Source of the DNA: Dichotomicrobium sp964466965
GTDB taxonomy: Bacteria > Pseudomonadota > Alphaproteobacteria > Rhizobiales > Rhodomicrobiaceae
DNA length: 37,578 bases
Assembly: GCA_964466965.1 (NCBI GenBank)
Contig: CAYXPZ010000018.1
Coordinates: 1 to 37,578, forward strand
Direction: 5' to 3'
This document shows, in pieces, positions 9,219 through 16,172 of this stretch. The notes beneath the pieces are model-generated. The model ran no database searches and was not told the DNA's origin. It saw only the letters and a program-made list of their open reading frames with translations. A program made the translations under genes and the position numbers. Each line of letters begins with the position of its first letter. Position 1 is the first letter of the stretch.

Positions 9219-9818
9219 ATGACGTGGTACGAGGAGCGTATCCTGCCGCATCTGATCGCTGTGACGATGCGCCAGCGCGAATTCAAACCCTATCGGGCGC
9301 GGGTTGTCGGCGCAGCGCGCGGGCGCGTGCTTGAAGTGGGCGTCGGCGCGGGCGCGAATCTGCCGTTCTACGGGCCAGGTATCAGCGAGGTGTTCGGGCT
9401 CGATCCGTCGGCGCGGCTATTGCGAATGGCGGCGAACGCCGGGCCAGTCCATTTGCTGCAAGGCTCCGCGGAGGGCCTCCCGCTGGAGGCCAAGAGCGTG
9501 GATACGATCGTGACGACATGGACCATGTGCTCGATCCCCGATGCCCACGCTGCGCTCACCGAAATGCGCCGTGTGCTGAAACCCGGCGGGCGCTTGCTGT
9601 TTGTCGAGCACGGCCTGTCTCCGGACAAGCGCGTGCGCTGGTTGCAGAATAGGCTCACGCCAATCTGGCGGCGGATCGGTGGCGGCTGTCGAATGAACCG
9701 GCCGATCGACGTCATGATCCGCGATGCGGGTTGGCAGATCGAAAAAATTGACACGGGGTATCTGCGCGGCCCCAATCCGGCAACCTACATGTATGAGGGG
9801 AGCGCGCGGCAGCGCTGA
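9219..9818 (+). CDS. Class I SAM-dependent methyltransferase (METTL7/UbiE-like)
   Basis: The 199-residue product starts MTWYEERILPHL at the ATG at 9219. A GTG at 9204, overlapping the ccmB stop, would add five residues. The Rossmann motif I is VLEVGVGAGANLPFY. An acidic end of strand two (GLDPS), TTWTMCSIPD and RRVLKPGGRLLFVEHG follow. The later segments (W-x-x-x-W near residue ~150, GGCRMNRPID, a Tyr-rich end) resemble the METTL7 (thiol methyltransferase) branch more than quinone methylases, judged from memory of motifs only. There is no obvious membrane segment. It sits between ccmB and ccmC, which are normally adjacent, so co-expression with cytochrome c maturation is likely. The substrate is unknown. 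Confidence 0.85.
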   Translation: MTWYEERILPHLIAVTMRQREFKPYRARVVGAARGRVLEVGVGAGANLPFYGPGISEVFGLDPSARLLRMAANAGPVHLLQGSAEGLPLEAKSVDTIVTTWTMCSIPDAHAALTEMRRVLKPGGRLLFVEHGLSPDKRVRWLQNRLTPIWRRIGGGCRMNRPIDVMIRDAGWQIEKIDTGYLRGPNPATYMYEGSARQR

Positions 9819-9862
9819 CGCGCACAATTGCCCGGGCGCGCGGAAGAGGCTAGAACACAGCC

Positions 9863-10639
9863 ATGACTATGGTCTCACATCTCGCTAATCCCTCGGTATT
9901 CCTGCGTTTGAGCGGGCGCATTCTGCCAGTGCTTTACGTGCTTACCGCCGGCCTGTTCGCGGTTGGCCTGTACATGGCGTTTTTCGTCGCTCCGCCCGAC
10001 TATCAGCAGGGCGAGACCGTGCGCATCATGTTCGTGCATGTGCCGAGCGCCTGGCTCGCCATGCTTTGTTATCTGCTGATCGCGATTTCCGCGCTCGGCT
10101 CGCTGATCTGGCGCCATCCGCTGGCCGAGGTCTCGGCGAAAGCTGCCGCCCCGATCGGCGCCGCCTTTACGTTTCTCGCGCTCGTCACCGGCGCGCTGTG
10201 GGGTAAGCCGATGTGGGGCGCCTACTGGGTTTGGGACGCGCGGCTGACGTCGTTCCTCATCCTATTCTTCCTTTATCTCGGGCTGATCGCGCTTTGGGAG
10301 GCCATTGAGGAGCCTTCGAAAGCTGGCCGGGCCACTGCGATCCTTGCGCTGGTCGGCGTCGTGAACCTTCCAATCATCAAGTTCTCGGTGGACTGGTGGA
10401 ACACGCTGCATCAGCCGGCGAGCGTGGTGCGCTTTGACGGGCCGACGATTGATGCGTCCATCCTCTATCCTTTGCTGGTGATGGCCATCGCCTTCACCTG
10501 TTTGTTCGTCATGCTGCACCTGAAGGCCATGCGCGCGGAGATCCTGGCGCGGCGCGTCAACACGATGATGATCACACAAGTTGAGCAGGCGGCGCGGCGG
10601 CCGCGCGGGGGGCCGGCAACGGCGGAGCAGGACGGATGA
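9863..10639 (+). CDS. ccmC: Heme exporter protein CcmC
   Basis: This 258-residue, six-TM protein has the tryptophan-rich WWD motif in the form WGAYWVWDARLT (Trp118-Asp125) on a periplasmic loop. It also has the two flanking conserved histidines, His59 (HVPSAW) and His183 (NTLHQPASV), which match the spacing of the heme-ligating histidines of E. coli CcmC as I recall it. It presents heme to apo-CcmE in cytochrome c maturation system I. One aromatic in the motif is Tyr rather than Trp, a mild change. Its ATGA overlap with ccmD marks coupling. It is separated from ccmB by the methyltransferase gene. Confidence 0.95.
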   Translation: MTMVSHLANPSVFLRLSGRILPVLYVLTAGLFAVGLYMAFFVAPPDYQQGETVRIMFVHVPSAWLAMLCYLLIAISALGSLIWRHPLAEVSAKAAAPIGAAFTFLALVTGALWGKPMWGAYWVWDARLTSFLILFFLYLGLIALWEAIEEPSKAGRATAILALVGVVNLPIIKFSVDWWNTLHQPASVVRFDGPTIDASILYPLLVMAIAFTCLFVMLHLKAMRAEILARRVNTMMITQVEQAARRPRGGPATAEQDG

Positions 10640-10839
10640 TCGATCTCGGACCTCATGCCGTGTTCATCTGGTTGTCCTATGGTGCGGCCGTGGTTGTTGT
10701 CGCTGCACTCATGGTCTGGGCTTTCGGCGGGGAGGCGCGCAACCGCGCCAAACTGGATGCACTCGAACGGCGCGGCTTCGTGCGCCGCGCGCGCAGTCGC
10801 AAAGATGGCAGCGCCCGGGACCAAAACCCGCGCGCATAA
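10636..10839 (+). CDS. ccmD: Heme exporter protein CcmD
   Basis: This small 67-residue protein has one transmembrane helix (about residues 8-30, HAVFIWLSYGAAVVVV) and then a positively charged cytosolic tail rich in Arg. That is the usual CcmD layout. CcmD stabilises the CcmC-CcmE interaction and helps release holo-CcmE. Its start overlaps the ccmC stop (ATGA), and it is followed 9 bases later by ccmG. Size and position make the assignment good even though CcmD sequences are poorly conserved. Confidence 0.88.
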   Translation: MIDLGPHAVFIWLSYGAAVVVVAALMVWAFGGEARNRAKLDALERRGFVRRARSRKDGSARDQNPRA

Positions 10840-10848
10840 CGGACGAAA

Positions 10849-11520
10849 ATGATGAATAACCGGGACGATCGCTGGGCCGAGAAAGACGAGATTTGGGGCA
10901 GCGACGAATTCGTTGGAGACAAGACCCCGGCGAAGGTGCGCGGCCTCATCATGCTGGTTCCGTTGCTGATCTTCATCGCGTTGGCGGTCCTGTTCGCGTT
11001 CTCGCTCGGCTCAGGCGACCCGTCTCGAATTCCATCAGCCCTGATTGGCAAACCTGCGCCAGAAATGAGCCTGCCGCCTGTGCCGGGGCTGCGCGTGGGC
11101 GGCGAGCGTGTTCCGGGGTTTTCCAGTGCCGATCTCGCCAACGGCGACGTCCAGGTGGTGAATATCTGGGCGTCTTGGTGCGGGCCATGCAGGCTTGAGC
11201 ACGAGTTCCTCATGCAGCTGCAGGAGAGCCGCCCCGGGGCACAGATTTATGGCATCAATTATAAGGACAGCCCCGACGCTGCGGCGCGGTTCATCCGGCA
11301 GCTCGGCAATCCGTTTGATGCAATCGGCGAGGATCGGCGCGGGCGCGCCGGCGTGGAATGGGGCGTGACCGGCGTGCCGGAGACGTTTGTGGTCGATGGC
11401 GACGGGATTGTCATTTACAAGCTGACTGGGCCGATTACGGCGGACAACCTCAGCAGCGAGCTGCTACCGGCCATCGACGGCGCAGACCCCGACGCCCGCC
11501 GCGCGCCCAGCGACACCTAG
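10849..11520 (+). CDS. ccmG: Thiol:disulfide interchange protein CcmG/DsbE
   Basis: The protein has 223 residues, or 222 if the second ATG at 10852 is used. A membrane anchor at about residues 33-53 is followed by a periplasmic thioredoxin domain with the active site WASWCGPC (Cys111, Cys114) and the cis-Pro segment GVTGVPETFVVD. The acidic GVEWGVTG stretch before it is typical of CcmG. It reduces apocytochrome c (CXXCH) thiols, directly or with CcmH, so that heme can be ligated. The ~30-residue charged segment before the membrane helix is longer than in many CcmG proteins. It closes the ccm run; ccmE, ccmF and ccmH are not in this window. Confidence 0.93.
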   Translation: MMNNRDDRWAEKDEIWGSDEFVGDKTPAKVRGLIMLVPLLIFIALAVLFAFSLGSGDPSRIPSALIGKPAPEMSLPPVPGLRVGGERVPGFSSADLANGDVQVVNIWASWCGPCRLEHEFLMQLQESRPGAQIYGINYKDSPDAAARFIRQLGNPFDAIGEDRRGRAGVEWGVTGVPETFVVDGDGIVIYKLTGPITADNLSSELLPAIDGADPDARRAPSDT

Positions 11521-11569
11521 CATTCTCCGCAAATTTTTCGGGCTCCCTAAACCTTTTGCTAACGCCGTC

Positions 11570-11608
11570 TGCCGATGCTGTCCGGCGGGCGAGGCCGCCT
11601 GTTCGGCA
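11570..11608. repeat. Nested inverted repeat in the ccmG downstream gap
   Basis: TGCCGA at 11570-11575 pairs with TCGGCA at 11603-11608. Inside it, GGCGG at 11584-11588 pairs with CCGCC at 11595-11599. It lies in the 122-base gap between ccmG and the next gene. There is no T-run directly after it, so a terminator role is uncertain. It is AT-poor, unlike the stretch at 11528-11565. Confidence 0.25.
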
Positions 11609-11642
11609 GCACGCGGCGATCTGAGTGCGTTGGGGGTATGTG

Positions 11643-12272
11643 ATGGGGACGTCCTGGGACTACGGCGAACGCGACTACCGCGCGATCGAAGACGCGCTGA
11701 TGCGATCCGACTACGGACGCTGGTTTCTCGGCGAGTATCTGGCCCGCAACCGGTCCGACGAAACACAGCGCCTGCTTGACGCGCTGGGTCGTCTTGAAGC
11801 CAGCCTTGCGGCCAGCATGGAGCCCAACCACCTACCACGGCTGCGCGAAATATCGCTTGAAATCGATGCGGCCCTAGATGACGCGCTCTCGCATATCGTC
11901 CCGGATGAGGCGAAACCTGCATCCGCCAAAGCGCCGCCGATCGACGCCATTCTTGAGGCGGTGGAAGATATCAACGGGTTTCTCGAAGCGATGTCGGCGC
12001 GACGGGTTCATCAACGGTTCCCCGAAAAAATCCGCGCCCGGCTGGCCGCGATTCAGCGCTGCTGCGCCCATGTCGACACGGCGTCTGAAAGCAAGCCGGC
12101 GCTGGTTGAGGTCTTGACGACGCTGCGTCAGCGGCTCGCCAGCGCGGGCCTTGCGTTAGCGGCTGAGACGCCGGCCGAACCTGCGGCGACGAGCGCACGG
12201 TTGCCCAGCAAGCTGATAAACGAATTGGCCGCCGCATTCGCCGATAAGCCGGTATTTTCTGCGAACTACTGA
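11643..12272 (+). CDS. Uncharacterised alphaproteobacterial protein with GRWFL-E-ARNR motif
   Basis: The 209-residue protein starts at the ATG at 11643 (MGTSWDYGERDY), preceded by a GGGGG run 10-14 bases upstream. A GTG at 11625 would add six residues. The N-terminus contains DALMRSDYGRWFLGEYLARNR, then LLDALGRLEASL and mostly helical sequence. I recognise this pattern from conserved hypothetical proteins of alphaproteobacteria, some annotated as CheZ-like. The visible sequence does not establish phosphatase activity. There is no signal peptide or TM segment, so it is probably cytosolic. The gene is convergent with the threonine dehydratase gene, and the two overlap by seven bases at their stops. 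Confidence 0.75.
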   Translation: MGTSWDYGERDYRAIEDALMRSDYGRWFLGEYLARNRSDETQRLLDALGRLEASLAASMEPNHLPRLREISLEIDAALDDALSHIVPDEAKPASAKAPPIDAILEAVEDINGFLEAMSARRVHQRFPEKIRARLAAIQRCCAHVDTASESKPALVEVLTTLRQRLASAGLALAAETPAEPAATSARLPSKLINELAAAFADKPVFSANY

Positions 12273-13300
12273 GCCCAGAATTCGCAGAAGGTTTGCGGAT
12301 CGACATTGCCGCCTGAGAGCACCACGCCGACCGCGCCGTCGACCGGCGGCTGAAACTGTCCGCTCAGTAGAGCCGCCAGTCCGACCGCCCCTCCCGGCTC
12401 CACGACAAGCTTGAGCTCTTCGAAGGCAAAACGCATGGCCTGCCGGACCTCTTTATCGCTGACGGCAACTCCGCCCGCCAGCAGGTCCTTGCTCAGCCCA
12501 AACGTGATCTCGCCTGGCTGTCCGATCAGCAGGGAATCGCAGATCGAGCCGGAAAGGCGGGCGTTGCGCTCGCGTTGGCCGCTCACGAGTGAGCGGGCAT
12601 AATCGTCAAAGCCTTCTGGCTCCACGCTATGCACACCGCAGTTTGGCGCGAGATGGCTCATGGCGAGCGCAACGCCAGAGGCCAGACCGCCGCCGCTCGC
12701 CGGGACCAGCACCGCGTTGAGAGCGGCTCCCGCGCCCGACGCCTGTTCGTAAAGCTCCAGCGCTACCGTACCTTGTCCTGCAATGATGTCGGGATGGTCG
12801 TAAGGCGGGACGTACAGCGCATTGCGCTCGCCGCAAAGGTGGCACGCGAGTTCCTCGCGATCGTCATTATCCCGATCAAAGAAAATAACTTCTGCGCCGG
12901 CGCGGCGCGTCCGCGCGACTTTGAGGGCAGGCGCATCACGTGGCATCAGAATAGCTGCCGGCAGCCCGGCCAAGCGCGCAGCTTCGGCGACTCCTTGCGC
13001 GTGATTGCCAGAGGAGCAGGCGACAACACCTCCGGGCGCGCTGCCGGGGACGATCCGCTGGATGCGGTTATGCGCCCCGCGAAACTTGAAAGAGCCGGTC
13101 CGTTGGAGTGTTTCGGCCTTGAGCAGAACGCGACAGCCGATCCGGGTATTCAGCATCTCCGACTCAAGCGTGGGCGTGCGGCATGCGTGCGCAGCGATCC
13201 GTTCGCGCGCCGCGTAGACGTCATCAACGGTGGGCATATCCTGCCCGGACCCGGCCTCTGCGTTTTTCGCTGAAGCCTGGTGGTCCTGAACCTCGGTCAT
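12266..13300 (-). CDS. PLP-dependent threonine/serine dehydratase
   Basis: This 344-residue fold-type II PLP enzyme starts at 13300, with GGGAGG just upstream. PLP would bind Lys72 in GSFKFRGA. The phosphate-binding loop is SGGGLASGVA, and ACSSGNHAQGVA is the substrate-binding Ser/Asn loop. It lacks the C-terminal ACT-like regulatory domains of biosynthetic IlvA (about 500 residues). It therefore looks like the short, catabolic-type threonine/serine dehydratase, which makes 2-oxobutyrate or pyruvate plus ammonia. A serine racemase-like or hydroxyaspartate-type activity cannot be excluded from sequence alone. It is the third gene of a leftward series after the glycosyltransferase gene (37-base gap). 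Confidence 0.88.
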   Translation of the reverse strand: MTEVQDHQASAKNAEAGSGQDMPTVDDVYAARERIAAHACRTPTLESEMLNTRIGCRVLLKAETLQRTGSFKFRGAHNRIQRIVPGSAPGGVVACSSGNHAQGVAEAARLAGLPAAILMPRDAPALKVARTRRAGAEVIFFDRDNDDREELACHLCGERNALYVPPYDHPDIIAGQGTVALELYEQASGAGAALNAVLVPASGGGLASGVALAMSHLAPNCGVHSVEPEGFDDYARSLVSGQRERNARLSGSICDSLLIGQPGEITFGLSKDLLAGGVAVSDKEVRQAMRFAFEELKLVVEPGGAVGLAALLSGQFQPPVDGAVGVVLSGGNVDPQTFCEFWAQ

Positions 13301-13337
13301 TGCGGCCTCCCATCGGTCGCCGGGAGGTTGCCGCGTC

Positions 13338-14378
13338 TTAGGCGCAGGCGCGCAGCGGCTCGGTCTCGGCGGTATAAATATTGTTCAGCAACTGGCGCGT
13401 GCTGACTTCCCAAGAGAATTTAAGCGCATAGTTCCGACATGCGTCACGGTCAATATTCAAGGCCGCGCGCGCCGCCCGGCCAAGATCCTCATCAAGAACG
13501 CCGACGCGGCCTTGCACAACGATATCGCGCGGTCCCGTGACCGGATAGGCCGCTACCGGCGTGCCGGCCGCCAGCGCCTCCAGCAGTACAACGCCATACG
13601 TATCGGTCTTGCTCGGGAACACAAAAACGTCAGCAGAGGCGAAGCAGGCCGCAAGCTCTTCGCCGAACTTCGTCCCGGTGAAGATGACATCCGGATACCG
13701 GCTGCGCAGCGCCTCAAGCTGTGGCCCCGGACCGACCACCACCTTCTTGCCGGGCAGGTCAAGATCGAGAAACGCCTCGATGTTTTTCTCCGGCGCTACC
13801 CGGCCGACATACATGAAGACCGGCGCATCGCTGCCGAACAGCCGGTCATTGCGCGGGCGGAACAGCTCGGTATCAACCCCGCGCGACCATTGATAGGTTT
13901 TGATGAACCCGCGCGCGGCCAGATCGTCGCGCAGCGACTGGGTCGATACCATGATGCCATTGCCCGCATTGTGGAACCAGCGCATGTAGGCATAGCCCCA
14001 TGAGGCCGGGATCGGGGCGCGGGCCGCCACGTATTCCGGGAAGCGCGTGTGATAGCTGGTCGTGAACGGGAGGCCGGCACGCAGGCAAAACTTTCGGGTC
14101 GCAACGCCGATTGGACCTTCGGTGGCGATATGAATGAACTCCGGCTGTATGCGCTCGATTTCTCTGCGCACGCCGCGTTGCGAAATCATCGCCAGGCGAA
14201 TTTCCGGGTATGTCGGGCATGGCACACTCGGGCGATTTTCAGGGTTGAGGAAAATAACCTCGTGGCCCATCGCCCGGGCGTGTCTGGCGAACTGCTCGTA
14301 AACGCGCACGACCCCGTTGACCTGAGGGTACCAGGCATCCGTGGCTACCATCAGACGCATACGCTGCGGATTAAGCAT
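13338..14378 (-). CDS. GT4-family glycosyltransferase
   Basis: The 346-residue retaining GT-B glycosyltransferase opens with MRLMVATDAWYPQVNGVV, the N-terminal loop that binds the acceptor in mannosyl- and sulfoquinovosyl-type GT4 enzymes. The C-terminal nucleotide-sugar half has VGRVAPEKN, VVGPGPQLEAL and FPSKTDTYGVVLLEALAAGTP. The last carries the D/E-x7-E motif. An alternative start is the ATG at 14360. No membrane segment is seen, so peripheral membrane association is likely. Its upstream neighbour is an LpxH-like phosphoesterase (35-base gap). This pairing is familiar in rhizobial genomes, where related enzymes glycosylate diacylglycerol. A glycolipid function is inferred, and the sugar and acceptor are unknown. 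Confidence 0.87.
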   Translation of the reverse strand: MLNPQRMRLMVATDAWYPQVNGVVRVYEQFARHARAMGHEVIFLNPENRPSVPCPTYPEIRLAMISQRGVRREIERIQPEFIHIATEGPIGVATRKFCLRAGLPFTTSYHTRFPEYVAARAPIPASWGYAYMRWFHNAGNGIMVSTQSLRDDLAARGFIKTYQWSRGVDTELFRPRNDRLFGSDAPVFMYVGRVAPEKNIEAFLDLDLPGKKVVVGPGPQLEALRSRYPDVIFTGTKFGEELAACFASADVFVFPSKTDTYGVVLLEALAAGTPVAAYPVTGPRDIVVQGRVGVLDEDLGRAARAALNIDRDACRNYALKFSWEVSTRQLLNNIYTAETEPLRACA

Positions 14379-14413
14379 CTTTGACGAAGAACTCTCTGCT
14401 TTTTTGTTGGGAT

Positions 14414-15232
14414 TTAGGCGGCTTCGGTCACGTCGCTATGGCTTTGGTCGGTATCGCTACCACGCTCTGCGACATCCATCCAGCGGATCATTTCAAGCTT
14501 TCCATCCGCTGTTTCGCCCACGGCAGTACCGCTTTCAACCCAGTCCCCCGTGTTGACATAAAGAATGTCCTCGAACTGGCGCATCGCCGGATGGTGAATG
14601 TGTCCGCATATCACGCCGTCGGCCTGTTGCCTGCGCGCCTCGCCGATAAGCGCGCTCTCGAAATCGCCGATATAGTTCACGGCTTTTTTGACCTTGTGCT
14701 TGAGATAGCCCGATAGCGACCAGTAAGACAACCCAAAGGTGCGGCGAATTCTGTTAAACACAGTATTCACGCTCAAAGCGACGACATATGCCCAGTCGCC
14801 CAGCATCGCAAGCCATTTGACGTAGCGGATAACCACGTCGAATTCATCGCCGTGCATGACGACAAAGCGGCGGCCATCGGCGGTTTCATGGATGTCATTC
14901 AGTTTGAATTCGACTCCGCCGAACTGCTGGCCGCAATAAGACCGCAGCGCTTCATCGTGGTTGCCCGGAATGAAAATAAGCTGCGAGCCTTTGCGCACTT
15001 TGCGCAGCAGCTTCTGAATGACATCATTATGGGCTTGCGGCCAATGCGGGCTGCGCTTGATGCGCCAGAAATCGATCACATCTCCAACGAGATAGATCGT
15101 GTCGGCATCGAAATTGCGGAGAAAATCCAGTAGAGCCTCGGCCTGACAGGCCTTGGTGCCAAGATGGATATCGGACAAGAAAAGCGTCCGGTAATGCTTC
15201 GTCGGCTCTGCCGTCAGGGCTCTCTCCTGCAC
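14414..15232 (-). CDS. Calcineurin-like metallophosphoesterase (LpxH-like, UDP-2,3-diacylglucosamine diphosphatase family)
   Basis: The 272-residue protein carries the full binuclear metallophosphoesterase signature: SDIHLG near residue 20, GDVIDFWR, GNHDEALR, MHGDEFD and GHIHHP. It uses a GTG start at 15232. Automated pipelines often call this group UDP-2,3-diacylglucosamine diphosphatase, the lipid A step from UDP-diacyl-GlcN to lipid X. However, many alphaproteobacteria use the unrelated LpxI, and GNHDE differs from the GNRD of classical LpxH as I recall it, so the substrate is uncertain. It is the first gene of the leftward phosphoesterase, glycosyltransferase, dehydratase series. Pairing with a glycosyltransferase suggests lipid or glycan metabolism at the membrane. 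Confidence 0.85.
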   Translation of the reverse strand: MQERALTAEPTKHYRTLFLSDIHLGTKACQAEALLDFLRNFDADTIYLVGDVIDFWRIKRSPHWPQAHNDVIQKLLRKVRKGSQLIFIPGNHDEALRSYCGQQFGGVEFKLNDIHETADGRRFVVMHGDEFDVVIRYVKWLAMLGDWAYVVALSVNTVFNRIRRTFGLSYWSLSGYLKHKVKKAVNYIGDFESALIGEARRQQADGVICGHIHHPAMRQFEDILYVNTGDWVESGTAVGETADGKLEMIRWMDVAERGSDTDQSHSDVTEAA

Positions 15233-15451
15233 CGCGGAATATCCTATTAACGCTGAATTTAAACCGATTCGTATTGCAGAGGTATGACAGGATCACGGCG
15301 CTGACTGCAGTCATGTTCACACTGTAGACGCGCACGTGTCGCAAAATGGCCGCAGCCGCGCGTTATCACTAAGGTATGTTGTCCTTCAGATGTCGCATGC
15401 AGGTGCAATTCTGCAACATATATGTAGTCTACGCGGCTAAGAACAATCCAG

Positions 15452-16030
15452 ATGATCCGGCGTTATAAAATGATGCGAACCACTTTGCCAATCATAGCCG
15501 TCGCCCTGATTGTGTTGAGCAACGCCCCATCGGGCGCTCGCGCGTCGGAGATTTGCGTGACTTGTGTTGCGCCGGCGCAGACCTATCGCTGCACGGTTCT
15601 CGGTGACGGCGCACCTGCCGACCGGCGGCGTCAAGGGCTATATTGCGCCTATCGCATCGCGCAGGAGGAGGCGCATGCGTCCTGTGCCTCCGCGCGCAAG
15701 GAAACCCAGTGCCAGGGACCAGAACGGCAATACGTTTTTGACGACGCTGCCGCGCCGAACAGCCTTGCCGTTGTCGAGCCTGACGCGGATGCCGAGGCCG
15801 CCACGGCGGACAAAGAAAAAGATGGCCCGCCCAAGACAGTCGTCGAACTAACTCGCGAGACGGCCCGCCAAACCAGCGAGGGGTTGAAAACCGCGACAGA
15901 TAAGACGGTCGAGACGACGCGCGGTCTGGGTCAGCAGGTTCAGGACTCGGTCAAGGGCGCTGCAGATGTCGTTGACAGCGCGGCGCGCGCCACTTGGCGG
16001 TGTATCGGCTCGTTGTTCGACGACTGCTGA
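15452..16030 (+). CDS. Exported Cys-rich protein of unknown function
   Basis: The 192-residue product (ATG at 15452; ATGs at 15470 and 15473 are also possible) has a signal peptide with a hydrophobic core at about residues 12-25 and ARA before SEICVTC. The mature N-terminal half has several Cys (ICVTC, YRC, YCAY, SCAS, TQC) and probably forms disulfides. The C-terminal half is an Ala/Thr/Glu/Lys-rich, likely amphipathic helix (roughly residues 127-178), ending in a second Cys pair (WRC, DDC). I recognise ICVTC-x-x-P as recurring in alphaproteobacterial hypothetical proteins, but I know of no function. The gene stands alone behind a 219-base AT-richer intergenic region, divergent from the phosphoesterase gene. 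Confidence 0.75.
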   Translation: MIRRYKMMRTTLPIIAVALIVLSNAPSGARASEICVTCVAPAQTYRCTVLGDGAPADRRRQGLYCAYRIAQEEAHASCASARKETQCQGPERQYVFDDAAAPNSLAVVEPDADAEAATADKEKDGPPKTVVELTRETARQTSEGLKTATDKTVETTRGLGQQVQDSVKGAADVVDSAARATWRCIGSLFDDC

Positions 16031-16172
16031 GAACAGGTCTGGCGTCGCCGCGCGCGCTGCAGGACGACAGCCCCGCCCGTGGCGATCCGGTTTGCGAGCG
16101 CGGCAGGCACGTTCATGAAGTTGTGCACTGCGTCATAAACGTGCGACACTTATGAGATATAGGTGAAGCACC

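Noticed and set aside
15247..15262. A CtrA-like site, TTAA with an 8-base gap and TTAA
   Set aside because: The CtrA consensus has a 7-base gap. One match with the wrong spacing in an AT-richer region is likely chance.
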